From assembly GCA_945903265.1 (NCBI GenBank), contig CAMDNQ010000011.1:53195-117194 (forward strand): a DNA stretch of 64,000 nt. The letters run 5' to 3'. This DNA comes from Candidatus Sulfopaludibacter sp. SbA3. GTDB taxonomy: Bacteria > Acidobacteriota > Vicinamibacteria > Vicinamibacterales > UBA2999. This document shows positions 35,939 to 44,805 of this stretch, piece after piece (position 1 is the first letter of the stretch; each line of letters starts with the position of its first letter). Below the pieces are notes generated by a model. The model made no database searches and was not told the origin of the DNA. It saw only the letters and a program-made list of their open reading frames with translations. Position numbers and translations under genes: made by a program.

Positions 35939-36970
35939 AGGACGCACCCTGACGTACTTTCGCAGCTGCCTCGGCCTCGGTTCCCCGCCGTAGATATTTC
36001 CCTCGCGATCGACGGCCACGAACTCCGCGCCGTTTCCCGCGACCTCCCGCGGGTCGGCCCACGGGAACGGGATGAACTCGCTCACCCACCCCGTCCGCGC
36101 ATCGCCGATCCGGATTCCCATGTCCCATCCGGGATTCTGCACGTTGTCAGATTCGGAGTCGGCCACGAGAATGCGATCGCGGCTGTCGAAGAAGATGCCG
36201 CTCGGCCGGCCGAACTGGAGCCACTGCGCGAGGAACTTCCCTTCCTGATCGAACAGCTGGACGCGATTATTGAACCGATCCGCCACGAACAGCCGGCCGC
36301 GCGAGTCGAGCGCCAGTGCGTGCAGCGTGCGGAACTCGCCCGGGCCGTAGCCGGTTCTGCCCCACTCCTTGACGACCTTGCCGTCCGGCGAGAACTTGAC
36401 GATGCGGTTGTTGCCGTTTTCGTTGTGGCCGTCGGCGACGAACACCTCGCCGCCAGGCGTGACGACGACATCGGCCGGTGATGCGAAGTGGGTGGGCCCG
36501 CTCCCGGCAACACCAGGAGTGCCGAGCGTCATCAGCACCTTGCCGTCGGGACTGAACTTGACCACCTGATGTCCCCGCTTGTCGCCCTTCGGGATACGTT
36601 CGGTGGCGACGGCATCGGTCACCCACACGTTCCCGTCCGGATCGATCGCAATGCCGTGCGGCCAGATGAACATGCCCCCGCCGAAGCTCGCGACGACGCG
36701 CCCTTCGGGCGAGAACTTGTAGACGACGTCGACCTTCGAGTCGCGGCATTCGTCGCCGAAGCGCGCCGGGTCGGCTAGCGCCTCGCACCGGATGACCGCC
36801 CAGACGTGGCGGCCGTCAGGATCGATGATGACTTTGCCGACGGCGCCCATGGCGCGGCCGCCGGGGAGCTGCGCCCACCCGTCGACCATGCGATAAGGAT
36901 TCGGCAGCGGCTGCGCGAGTGCCGCAAGCGCCGATGCGGCGATGAGCGCGGCCGCGGCGAAAACTTTCAG
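35936..36970 (-). CDS. Exported NHL-repeat beta-propeller with a CTG start
   Basis: 344 residues if read from CTG 36970. The frame between the upstream TAG and the first ATG (36889) encodes a fine signal peptide (LKVFAAAALIAASALAALAQ) yet contains no ATG, GTG or TTG. A GGAGGT Shine-Dalgarno lies 5 bases before the CTG. Starting at ATG 36889 would lose export. The body has NHL blades (WPHGIAIDPDGNVWVTD, SPADVVVTPGGEVFVAD, TLHALALDSRGRLFVAD, RPSGIFFDSRDRILVAD), like peptidyl-alpha-hydroxyglycine lyase and related propellers. Probably cotranslated with the NHL gene just upstream. Confidence 0.82.
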   Translation of the reverse strand: MKVFAAAALIAASALAALAQPLPNPYRMVDGWAQLPGGRAMGAVGKVIIDPDGRHVWAVIRCEALADPARFGDECRDSKVDVVYKFSPEGRVVASFGGGMFIWPHGIAIDPDGNVWVTDAVATERIPKGDKRGHQVVKFSPDGKVLMTLGTPGVAGSGPTHFASPADVVVTPGGEVFVADGHNENGNNRIVKFSPDGKVVKEWGRTGYGPGEFRTLHALALDSRGRLFVADRFNNRVQLFDQEGKFLAQWLQFGRPSGIFFDSRDRILVADSESDNVQNPGWDMGIRIGDARTGWVSEFIPFPWADPREVAGNGAEFVAVDREGNIYGGEPRPRQLRKYVRVRP

Positions 36971-36973
36971 CGC

Positions 36974-38203
36974 CTACCTCCGCGCCGCCATTACAGGCGC
37001 GAACTTCTGAATCCGCTTGGCGTGCTCGACTTCGCCCGTGTAGATGTTGCCCTTCGAGTCCATCCCGATCGCGTTGATCCAGTGGAGCATCCCGGCGTAG
37101 CGGCCGTTGCCGCCGAAGGAGCCGAGCGTCCGGCCGCTCTGGCGGTCCAGGATCCAGACCTTGTTGTTGGTGCCGTCGGCGACGTACAGGAACTTCTGCT
37201 GCGGATCCTTCGAGATCACCAGCTTGTAGGTCGTGCCGCACGGCGGCAGCTTGGGATTATTGAGGCCGCCGCACCCCTCGCCGACGCGCTGGCCCGGCGT
37301 ATTGGGTGAGACGTAGAACTCCTTCACGAACTTCCCGTCGGTCGTAAAGACCTCGATGCGGTTCTGGCCGCGCTCGCCGATGTACACGAGCCTGTCCTTC
37401 GAGATCTCCACGAAGTGCAGGTCGGGGACGAAGTTCCGTTCGTCGGGCGGCGGCGCCCCGGTCCACGTGTACGGCGGGATCGGCTGGTTCGACACCTCGC
37501 TCAGCGGCATGCCGTGGCCGCCCCATCCGCGCTTGTACGCGCCTGTCGACGCGTCATAGATGAGCACGCGCTTCTGCTGAATGATGTACAGCTCGTTGGC
37601 GACTTCATCGAGCTGGAAGCGGCCCTTGTTAATCAGGTATCCGGTTTCCTGATTGTTCTCGGGCATCTTCGCCGCCTCGGGCGGCGGCCGGTGGCCGAAG
37701 TCCCAGACGAATTTTCCCTCGCGCGTGAACTTCAGGATGCTGTCCTGCGGATTGGTACCCGACACCCAGACGAACCCTTTGGTATCGGCAATGACCGTCT
37801 GCAGGTTCGTGGGCCACTGCGGATGATGCGCGGCGTTGCCCCAGGCGTTCACGACGCTGCCGTCCTGATCGAGCTCGATGAGCTCGGGCCCGCGCACACA
37901 GCACTCGATCCGCCGGGCAGTGCCGTCGCCGCCGATCTCGTCTCCCTCGGCCGCGTTGGCGCGGTTCAGAAACCAGATGTGATCCAAGTGATCGACATGG
38001 AGGCCCGTCACCTGCTGCATGCTCCACCGGTTCGGCAGCGGCTTCGGCCAGAACGGATCGACCCGGAACTGCGGCGCGCCGGCCTCGTCGACCGCCTGGC
38101 CCGGCGCCTGGCGCGATTCGAGCGCCGCCGTGGCCAGCACGGACGCCCCGGCGAACGCCGCGACGGCGGCCAGCCGCCTAGCGCGGGAATTCAAATGCAT
38201 CAT
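36974..38203 (-). CDS. Exported NHL-like beta-propeller
   Basis: 409 residues with signal peptide (RRLAAVAAFAGASVLATAAL). Propeller strands such as VTGLHVDHLDHIWFLNRA, LQTVIADTKGFVWVSG, LYIIQQKRVLIYD, RLVYIGERGQNRIEVF and FLYVADGTNNKVWILD. Cys pairs occur at IECCVRG and GEGCGG/PPCGTT. Its start overlaps the preceding Kelch gene by 26 bases, and its stop lies 3 bases before the CTG of the second NHL gene, so Kelch-NHL-NHL is one translation unit. Function unknown. Confidence 0.8.
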   Translation of the reverse strand: MMHLNSRARRLAAVAAFAGASVLATAALESRQAPGQAVDEAGAPQFRVDPFWPKPLPNRWSMQQVTGLHVDHLDHIWFLNRANAAEGDEIGGDGTARRIECCVRGPELIELDQDGSVVNAWGNAAHHPQWPTNLQTVIADTKGFVWVSGTNPQDSILKFTREGKFVWDFGHRPPPEAAKMPENNQETGYLINKGRFQLDEVANELYIIQQKRVLIYDASTGAYKRGWGGHGMPLSEVSNQPIPPYTWTGAPPPDERNFVPDLHFVEISKDRLVYIGERGQNRIEVFTTDGKFVKEFYVSPNTPGQRVGEGCGGLNNPKLPPCGTTYKLVISKDPQQKFLYVADGTNNKVWILDRQSGRTLGSFGGNGRYAGMLHWINAIGMDSKGNIYTGEVEHAKRIQKFAPVMAARR

Positions 38204-39230
38204 GGGTTGGCACGTTAAGCGGCTCGCCGCCGCTGAAAGCTGCAGTCAAGTGGCCGCTGATGACATGGAAGCGGTTGCCAATCACGCCGCCGCCCTGTCC
38301 GTGCCGCGCCTGCGGCAGGAATGGATACGCCGTCCACGTATTCGTGGCCGGATCGTAGGCCTCGAGCGCGCGCGACACGGAGTTATTGATGCCCGTGATG
38401 CTCTGTCCCCCGGCCACGAAGACCCGGTTCTGATACACGCCGACGACGCCGCCGTCGCGCGGGGTCGGCATGCGGAGCTTCACGGCGCCCCACCGATCCG
38501 CGGCGATGTCGTACTCCTCGACGAGGTCCGTGGTGCTGCCGGTGGCGACGGACATCGATCCGACGCGGCCGCCAATCACATACACCTTGCCGTTCACCGC
38601 GCCCACGAACATGTGATTGCGCGCCGTCGGCATCGTCTGTTTCGCCTGCCAGGTGTTGGTGGCGGGGTCGTACATGTGATTGAGATCGAGCACGCGGTGC
38701 GGCTCTTCACCGGCGAGCGGCTGGTTCTCCATCCCGGGATACTGAGCGACGCCGCCCATCACGAAGATCTTGCCGCCCGATTCGACCGCGGCGGCGGCCA
38801 GCCGCCGAACCGGCATCGGCGCCAGCGCTTTCCACGTGTCGGCCGCGGGGTCGTACTCCCAGCTGTTGTCGATCGGGAACTGCGTCGGCCCGCCCGCCTG
38901 CCGCTGCACGCCGCCACCGAAGACGTAGATCTTGCCGTTGAAGCCGACGACCCCGTTGTGGTGTGCCGGCTGCGGCATCGGCTTCTTCGCTGTCCAGCGA
39001 TCGGCGGCCGGGTCGTACTCGAAGACATTTCCCGGGGGCGCGCCCTGCTTGCCGCCCTGCGCGACCGGATTGCCGCCAAACAGGTACAGCTTGCCGTTCA
39101 CCACGGCGCTGTCCCACTCTTCGTTGGCCTGCGGGATCGGCGCGAGGCGCACGTAGCGCCCCTGGCTCTGGGCGCTGGTGACCGCCGTGGCGGCCAGAAG
39201 AACGATCGCAATAATTCTCCAGGTCATCAT
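38178..39230 (-). CDS. Exported Kelch-repeat beta-propeller
   Basis: 350 residues with signal peptide (MMTWRIIAIVLLAATAVTSA). Blades: LYLFGGNP, IYVFGGGV, IFVMGGVA, VYVIGGRV, VFVAGGQS, each followed by YDPA-x-x-x-W. It begins 7 bases after the stop of the Kelch gene at 39238 and overlaps the NHL gene at its end. ATG 39230 and ATG 39227 are both possible; a weak AGGA is upstream. Confidence 0.85.
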   Translation of the reverse strand: MMTWRIIAIVLLAATAVTSAQSQGRYVRLAPIPQANEEWDSAVVNGKLYLFGGNPVAQGGKQGAPPGNVFEYDPAADRWTAKKPMPQPAHHNGVVGFNGKIYVFGGGVQRQAGGPTQFPIDNSWEYDPAADTWKALAPMPVRRLAAAAVESGGKIFVMGGVAQYPGMENQPLAGEEPHRVLDLNHMYDPATNTWQAKQTMPTARNHMFVGAVNGKVYVIGGRVGSMSVATGSTTDLVEEYDIAADRWGAVKLRMPTPRDGGVVGVYQNRVFVAGGQSITGINNSVSRALEAYDPATNTWTAYPFLPQARHGQGGGVIGNRFHVISGHLTAAFSGGEPLNVPTHDAFEFPR

Positions 39231-39237
39231 TCGCGTC

Positions 39238-40329
39238 CTATCTGCTTCCCGTTGCGCCGGCAGGGCGTGCGAACTCGAAGGCTTCGTGCGCTTCGGTGGA
39301 ACCGGGGCCGCCGCCGCCCGTCCCGCTCTGCAGCTGGCCGCTGACGGCGTGGAAGCGGTTGCCGATGATGCCGCCCGCGAACCCGTGCCGCGGGACCGTC
39401 ATCGGCGGCAGGAAGTACCAGCGGTCGCGCGCTGGATCGTACGCCTCGAAGTTGCGGAACACGCCAACCATCTCGCTGTCGAGATATTCACCGCCAAGCG
39501 TGTAGATCAGCGTTCCGTCGGTGCCGTACGCCATGCCGCTGCGCGGGTAGATCATCCGCGACCGGACTCTCCAGCGGTCGGTCGCCGGGTCGTACTCCTC
39601 AACGGTGTCGATGGCGCTCGAGCCGACGAACGACCAGCCCACCCGGCCGCCAATCGAGTAAATCTTTCCGTTCACCGCCGCGCCGGCGTGGTGATTGCGC
39701 GGGACGTTCATCGGTGTCTTCGTCTGCCAGGTATTGGTCGCCGGGTCGTACACCTCATTAGTGGCGACGGAACGGTGCGGCACGGTGGCGCTGATGGAGA
39801 CGTCTTCCTTCTGATCGGGGTGGTAGCCGGCGCCGCCGATGACGTAAATCTTTCCGCCGATCTCAGCTGCGAAGCCGCCGCCGCGCTTGGTGGGCATGCC
39901 GGCAATCTCGCGCCACGTATTGGTCGCGGGGGTGAACTCCCAGGAGCGGTTGGTCGGGAACCAGTTGTCGCCCTGCGGAGTCGGCTTAATGCCGCCGCCA
40001 AAGACATACACCTTCCCGTTGTAGCCAACCATCGCCTGGTGATGGACCGGCATCGGAATGTCCGGCTTCTTCGTCCAGCGATCCGTGGCGGGGTCGTATT
40101 CGTTGAACCAGCCGGCAAGCCCGCCCGGCGCGTTCTGCCCGTAGGCGCCCAGGATGTACAGCTTGCCGTTCACGATCGCGGAGCCAATCTCCTGCGTCGG
40201 CTGCGGATACGGTGCGAGCCGCACCCACCGCCCGTCAGGCGCCTGCGCCGCGACCGTCATCTGCGCCGCCCCGGCGGCAACCGCTGCCGCTCCGAGCAGC
40301 ACGAGCACACGTGTGATGGTTGACGACAT
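39238..40329 (-). CDS. Exported Kelch-repeat beta-propeller
   Basis: 363 residues from ATG 40329, supported by AAGGAG 9-10 bases upstream and a signal peptide (MSSTITRVLVLLGAAAVAAG). Blades: LYILGAYG, VYVFGGGI, IYVIGGAG, IYSIGGRV, IYTLGGEY. First gene of a Kelch-Kelch-NHL-NHL minus-strand set that may also include the MBL gene upstream (stop 40375). Confidence 0.85.
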   Translation of the reverse strand: MSSTITRVLVLLGAAAVAAGAAQMTVAAQAPDGRWVRLAPYPQPTQEIGSAIVNGKLYILGAYGQNAPGGLAGWFNEYDPATDRWTKKPDIPMPVHHQAMVGYNGKVYVFGGGIKPTPQGDNWFPTNRSWEFTPATNTWREIAGMPTKRGGGFAAEIGGKIYVIGGAGYHPDQKEDVSISATVPHRSVATNEVYDPATNTWQTKTPMNVPRNHHAGAAVNGKIYSIGGRVGWSFVGSSAIDTVEEYDPATDRWRVRSRMIYPRSGMAYGTDGTLIYTLGGEYLDSEMVGVFRNFEAYDPARDRWYFLPPMTVPRHGFAGGIIGNRFHAVSGQLQSGTGGGGPGSTEAHEAFEFARPAGATGSR

Positions 40330-40349
40330 GAACGTTTTCTCCTTCACGG

Positions 40350-40384
40350 CCTACTGCCCACTGCCTACTGCTTACTAATTACTG
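40350..40384. repeat. Heptad array (CCTACTG)
   Basis: CCTACTG, CCCACTG, CCTACTG, CTTACTA and ATTACTG at 7-base steps from 40350. It covers the gap between the MBL gene's stop and the Kelch gene's Shine-Dalgarno and runs into the last codons of the MBL gene. Confidence 0.7.
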
Positions 40385-41820
40385 ACTGCCGGCGCCTGGA
40401 CTTTTCCTTCCAGCGCCTTCCAGAGCCTCGCGCCTTCCACGACCGACCGGCCGTGCGACGGGGCGATGCGATCGACGGCGAGCTTCAAGCCGCGCACGCG
40501 CTCGCCGAGCGCGGCGTAGTACGGCGTGACAATGCCCGGCGGGGGATCGTTGGGCCTCGGCTCACCGAAGTCATTGAAGATGTCGGTAATCATCAGCAGC
40601 CGCTCCTGCGGCAGGTACGACATCAGCAGGTTCGCGGCGTGACCGTTCGGCACGTGGTAAATCTCGAGCGAGCGGGTGCCGTCGCTGAGGACGAACTTGT
40701 CGTCGACCCAGACGAAGTTCGCCGGCCGCGGATTCCGCGACAGCGCATCGGGCGCCAGCGTGTGCGGGTTCTTCAGCACCGTCTGCTCGTAGAAGCGCCG
40801 GTTCATCTCGTGGCTGATGATCGTCAGCCCTTCCGAGACGAACGCCCGCACTCCCGCCGCGTGGTCGCCGTGGTGGTGGCTGTTGACGTGATACCGGATC
40901 GGCTTGTTCGGCACGAGACGCCGGGCCTCGGCGAGGTTGGCGAGCGCGCGCGCCTCGCTCACAGACGACTCGATGAGGACGGCGTAATCGCGCAGCTCGA
41001 CGAGCTGGCTGTTCGGATCGGGCGTGCCCGCGAGGTACCACACGGCTGGCGCGATCAGCTGCCCTTCGGCGCGCGCCGGCTGCGGCGCGGCGGCGGGCGG
41101 GACCTGCATGGTGACCGGCGCGTTCGGCTGGACGTCGCTGACGGTCAGCTCCAGCGTCGGGAATCCGCCCTGCCGCTGCACGATGCGCGTGGGGAACTGC
41201 ACGCCGCCGAAATCGCGGTAGCCGGAAAACACTGTTTCAATCAGCGTGTCGCCCAGGATCGGATTCGGCACCCAGGTGTCGATCCGGTCGATGAGCCGCT
41301 GCGGGTTCACGTACCCCTCGACCTTGAACTGATTCCTGGCCGTGAACGAGATCACCGTCATCGTGCGGCCGTCCACCCGGCGCGAACTGATGGAGGGCGA
41401 CGCAGCGGCCGCCGCCTTGATGAAGCCGTGCGGAGTCAGCGCAAGCGCGCCGCCGCCCCAGCCTGACGTGTTCGTCACGGTCGCCGCGGCGCGCGCATCC
41501 GTGTAGAGCGGCTGGCCGCCGCCCCCGCGCGGGGGCGTCTCGAACTGCCTGCGCACCGTCTCCTCGCGCGCGACGCCGCGCTCGAAATCGACCGCGCGCG
41601 AATACGTGGCGCGGAACTTCGGATACGCCACATCCGGACGATAGTTCTGTGCGAACGAGTAGGTGAAGCCGGTGCCGGAATACTGGACGGTCCTGAGGTC
41701 GGTCGCGCCGAGTGCGCGGGCGACGTCCGCGACGACGGCACTGGCATCCTGCAAGGCGGCGGTCGCGCCGAGCGCAAACGCTGCCAGAACCGCGAGCCGA
41801 AGAGGCGCCGCAAATGTCAT
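40375..41820 (-). CDS. Exported metallo-beta-lactamase-fold protein with a conserved N-terminal domain
   Basis: 481 residues from ATG 41820 (MTFAAPLRLAVLAAFALGAT signal peptide). Residues ~25-265 form a domain shared with the protein at 51630-53120 (ALGATDLRTVQYSGTGFTYSFAQNY; LTPHGFIKAA; IVQRQGGFPTLELTV). The MBL domain has the metal motif NSHHHGDHAAG and a later Asp in DIFNDF, as in SoxH/alkylsulfatase-like hydrolases. Substrate unknown. A perfect TATAAT lies at 41859-41854 upstream on this strand. Confidence 0.83.
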   Translation of the reverse strand: MTFAAPLRLAVLAAFALGATAALQDASAVVADVARALGATDLRTVQYSGTGFTYSFAQNYRPDVAYPKFRATYSRAVDFERGVAREETVRRQFETPPRGGGGQPLYTDARAAATVTNTSGWGGGALALTPHGFIKAAAAASPSISSRRVDGRTMTVISFTARNQFKVEGYVNPQRLIDRIDTWVPNPILGDTLIETVFSGYRDFGGVQFPTRIVQRQGGFPTLELTVSDVQPNAPVTMQVPPAAAPQPARAEGQLIAPAVWYLAGTPDPNSQLVELRDYAVLIESSVSEARALANLAEARRLVPNKPIRYHVNSHHHGDHAAGVRAFVSEGLTIISHEMNRRFYEQTVLKNPHTLAPDALSRNPRPANFVWVDDKFVLSDGTRSLEIYHVPNGHAANLLMSYLPQERLLMITDIFNDFGEPRPNDPPPGIVTPYYAALGERVRGLKLAVDRIAPSHGRSVVEGARLWKALEGKVQAPAVSN

Positions 41821-41853
41821 GGATGTCCGCAGGGGGACCGTTTTGGAGGCTGG

Positions 41854-41859
41854 ATTATA
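41854..41859 (-). promoter_or_regulatory. -10 box TATAAT upstream of the MBL gene
   Basis: On the minus strand TATAAT reads 41859 to 41854, 33 bases before ATG 41820. No good -35 is visible. The same bases lie within the leader of the divergent gene at 41877. Confidence 0.35.
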
Positions 41860-41876
41860 GTCTGAAACCCCGCGTG

Positions 41877-44735
41877 ATGGCCCCGCTCCTGTACGCCGTG
41901 TTCTTCGCATCGGGCGCCTCTGCGCTCGTCTTCGAGATGCTCTGGTTCCGCCAGGCGGGACTCGCCCTCGGCAACAGCATCTGGGCATCGAGCGTTGTCC
42001 TCGCGGCGTTCATGGGCGGGCTCGGGATCGGCAACGCGCTGGCGGCGCGAGGGGGCGCTCGCGTCAGCCGTCCGATCCGGCTGTATGCGCTGGCCGAGGC
42101 GGCGATCGCGATCGCCGGCGTTGGCGTGGTGCTCCTCTTTCCCTGTCTGGGCGTCCTGCTCGCTCCTGCGCTCCGTCCGCTTCTCGATCACGATCTGCTC
42201 AGCAACGTGGCCCGCCTGGCCACCGCGTTCGTCGTGCTGATCGTGCCGTCGACAGCCATGGGCACGACCCTGCCGCTCGTGACCCGGGCGCTCGCACCGC
42301 ACGCCGGTCAGTTCGGCCCGGTGCTCGGGCGCCTGTACGGCTGGAACACCTTCGGTGCCGTCGCCGGCGTCCTTTCCGTCGAAACATGGCTGGTGGCCGC
42401 ATACGGCGTGCGCGGAACCGCGCTCCTCGCCGGCATGGTGAATCTCGCGGCCGCCGCCGTCGCCTTCTGGCTCTCCCGACGACTGGAGCGACACGTGGGG
42501 TCAGACCCCATTCATGCCGCGGGGGGTTCCGGACGTCTGAGTCCGGGGATTCGCCCATGGCTGCTCGCGGCGTTCGTGTCGGGGTTCGCTCTGCTCGCGC
42601 TGGAGGTGATCTGGTTCCGGCTGCTGCTGCTGTTCGTCAAGGGACATGCCGCGGCGCTCGCCTGGATCCTGGCGCTCGTCCTTGCCGGCATCGGCGCGGG
42701 AGGACTCATCGGGGCAGCGTGGCTGCATCGACGGCCGTCGGCATGGCGCGCGGCCGGTCCCGCGGCGTTCACCGCTGGCGCGGCCTGCGCAATCGCGTAC
42801 GCCCTGTTCCCTCGCGTCGTCGGCACGGCAGGTGCGCTCATCGTCGAGACAGGCGACGTCGTCCGCACGGCCGCTCCTCTCGTGCTGCCGGTGTCGATCG
42901 TCTCCGGCATATTTTTCACACTGGCCGGCGCGGCACTTCGCCGGCACATAGACGACCCTTCCGCGGCCGCCGGCGTCCTGACGCTGGCCAACACCGCCGG
43001 CGCCGCGCTCGGCTCGCTCGTGGGCGGGCTTCTGCTGCTTCCATGGCTCGGTGTGGAGCGAAGCGTGGCGCTCATCGCGGCCGTCTACGCCGTTGCGGGT
43101 CTGAGCCTGTGGCGACAGGCGCCGCGAGCCTATGCCCTGGCCACGGCAGCGGTCCTCGTCATCTCCCTTGCGCTGTTTCCTTTCGGCGTGACGTCAGCGC
43201 TTGTCTCGTCAGCGGCCTCCCGCTGGCTCGGCACGAATGAGGAGGCGCGCATCGTCGGCGTCCGCGAGGGACTCACCGAAACGATCGTCTACTTCGAGCG
43301 GACGTTTCTCGGCCAGCCGCTCTCGCATGCGCTGCTGACGAATGCCTTTTCGATGTCGGCGACGAGCTACGGCGCCCGCCGCTACATGAAGCTGTATGTC
43401 TACTGGCCGATGGCGGTCCATCCGGACCTTCGGCGCGCGCTGCTGATCGGCTACGGCGTCGGCAACACGGCCAAGGCGATGACCGACTCGCCCGGCCTCG
43501 AGTCGATCGACGTCGTGGATCTCTCGCGCGACATCCTTGACCTGAATCGCATCGTCTATCCGGCCGGCGCCGATCGTCCGCTGAACGATCCGCGCGTCCG
43601 CGTGCACATCGAAGACGGCCGGCACCTGCTGCAGACGACAGACCGGACGTTCGATCTCATTACGGGAGAACCGCCGCCGCCCGGCATTGCCGGCGTCGAG
43701 CACCTGTACTCACGCGAATATTTCGACCTGATCCGCGGCCGGCTTGCCGACGGCGGCATCGTCACCTACTGGCTGCCGCTCAGCGACCTCACGGACGCCA
43801 GCGCCCGGTCCGTGATCCGCGCGTTCTGCGACGCGTTCGTGGACTGCTCGTTGTGGAACGGATCGGGCACACACGTGATGCTCGCCGGCACTCGCGACGC
43901 CGCGCCCGTGTCGGAATCGCTCTTCTCGCGCCAGTGGCTGGACCCGCGGGTCTCGAGCGAAATGGCGCGCCTGGGCGTGGAGCGGCCCGAGCAACTGGGT
44001 GCGCTCTTCATCGGAGACGCCGACTATCTCCGCTCGCTCGCCGCCGATACGCCCGCGCTTACCGACAACCATCCGAAGAGACTCGAGGCGCCCGTTGCGC
44101 CGCGCGCTGCCGACGACGCGCTTCTCGTCGAACTCGCCGACACGGCGGCCGCGCGGCAGCGCTTCGCGGCGAGCGCCTTCGTGGTACGCGTATGGCCGGC
44201 GGCGCTCCGCGAGCGTTCACTCCCGTACTTCGACGCCCAGCACGTGATCAACGCTCACCTGTACGGCAACACGTCGTCCAGCGCCATCGAAGACGTCCAC
44301 GCAACCCTCACGACCACTCCGCTCAGCACGCCGGCGTTGTGGCGGCTCGGCAGCAATCCCGACATTCAGGCGGCCATCGAGCGAACGCCGCCCGGGGCCA
44401 GGACCGATCCTCGGATGCAATTCCACATCGGACTCCGCCTGCTATCGGAACGTCGCTATGCGGAGGCAGCGGACACGCTGGGCCGCGCGACAGCGCTCGC
44501 CGAGAACGCCGTGCCTCGGATGGGCCCGATCGCGGACAACGCGTTCGCGCTGCAGATATACGCCCTCTGCATGGCCGATCAGCGCGGCCTGGCGCAGGAG
44601 CGTGTTCGCGCCCCGTGGCTGCAATCGCTCGCGGATCGAGGCATTACCGACCAGGACTCCGAGCGGAATGCGCCCCTGCCGCCCTACTGGACGTGGATGA
44701 ACGACACCTTCGGCATCGATCCGCGGCGTCCTTGA
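41877..44735 (+). CDS. MFS-fused spermidine-synthase-like membrane protein
   Basis: 952 residues. Starts [26 protein letters not shown], typical of fused-MFS spermidine synthases, with about 14 hydrophobic segments to residue ~470, then a methyltransferase-like domain ([52 protein letters not shown]). The usual EPS(N)PW loop is EPPPPG here, so catalysis may differ. A helical C-terminal segment follows. It is a distant second copy of the protein at 21111. The alternative start GTG 41874 adds one residue. Confidence 0.8.
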   Translation: MAPLLYAVFFASGASALVFEMLWFRQAGLALGNSIWASSVVLAAFMGGLGIGNALAARGGARVSRPIRLYALAEAAIAIAGVGVVLLFPCLGVLLAPALRPLLDHDLLSNVARLATAFVVLIVPSTAMGTTLPLVTRALAPHAGQFGPVLGRLYGWNTFGAVAGVLSVETWLVAAYGVRGTALLAGMVNLAAAAVAFWLSRRLERHVGSDPIHAAGGSGRLSPGIRPWLLAAFVSGFALLALEVIWFRLLLLFVKGHAAALAWILALVLAGIGAGGLIGAAWLHRRPSAWRAAGPAAFTAGAACAIAYALFPRVVGTAGALIVETGDVVRTAAPLVLPVSIVSGIFFTLAGAALRRHIDDPSAAAGVLTLANTAGAALGSLVGGLLLLPWLGVERSVALIAAVYAVAGLSLWRQAPRAYALATAAVLVISLALFPFGVTSALVSSAASRWLGTNEEARIVGVREGLTETIVYFERTFLGQPLSHALLTNAFSMSATSYGARRYMKLYVYWPMAVHPDLRRALLIGYGVGNTAKAMTDSPGLESIDVVDLSRDILDLNRIVYPAGADRPLNDPRVRVHIEDGRHLLQTTDRTFDLITGEPPPPGIAGVEHLYSREYFDLIRGRLADGGIVTYWLPLSDLTDASARSVIRAFCDAFVDCSLWNGSGTHVMLAGTRDAAPVSESLFSRQWLDPRVSSEMARLGVERPEQLGALFIGDADYLRSLAADTPALTDNHPKRLEAPVAPRAADDALLVELADTAAARQRFAASAFVVRVWPAALRERSLPYFDAQHVINAHLYGNTSSSAIEDVHATLTTTPLSTPALWRLGSNPDIQAAIERTPPGARTDPRMQFHIGLRLLSERRYAEAADTLGRATALAENAVPRMGPIADNAFALQIYALCMADQRGLAQERVRAPWLQSLADRGITDQDSERNAPLPPYWTWMNDTFGIDPRRP

Positions 44736-44759
44736 CAGGCTCAGGTTCGGCGCTATACT
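44732..44759 (+). promoter_or_regulatory. Sigma70-type promoter of the Oar-like receptor/Kelch operon
   Basis: TTGACA (44732-44737), a 16-base spacer and TATACT (44754-44759), 46 bases before ATG 44806. The -35 overlaps the TGA of the preceding gene. The best consensus match noticed in the window. Confidence 0.7.
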
Positions 44760-44805
44760 GGCGCCGCATTCCCCACATCGCGCCCATCACGTCAACGGAG
44801 GAAAC

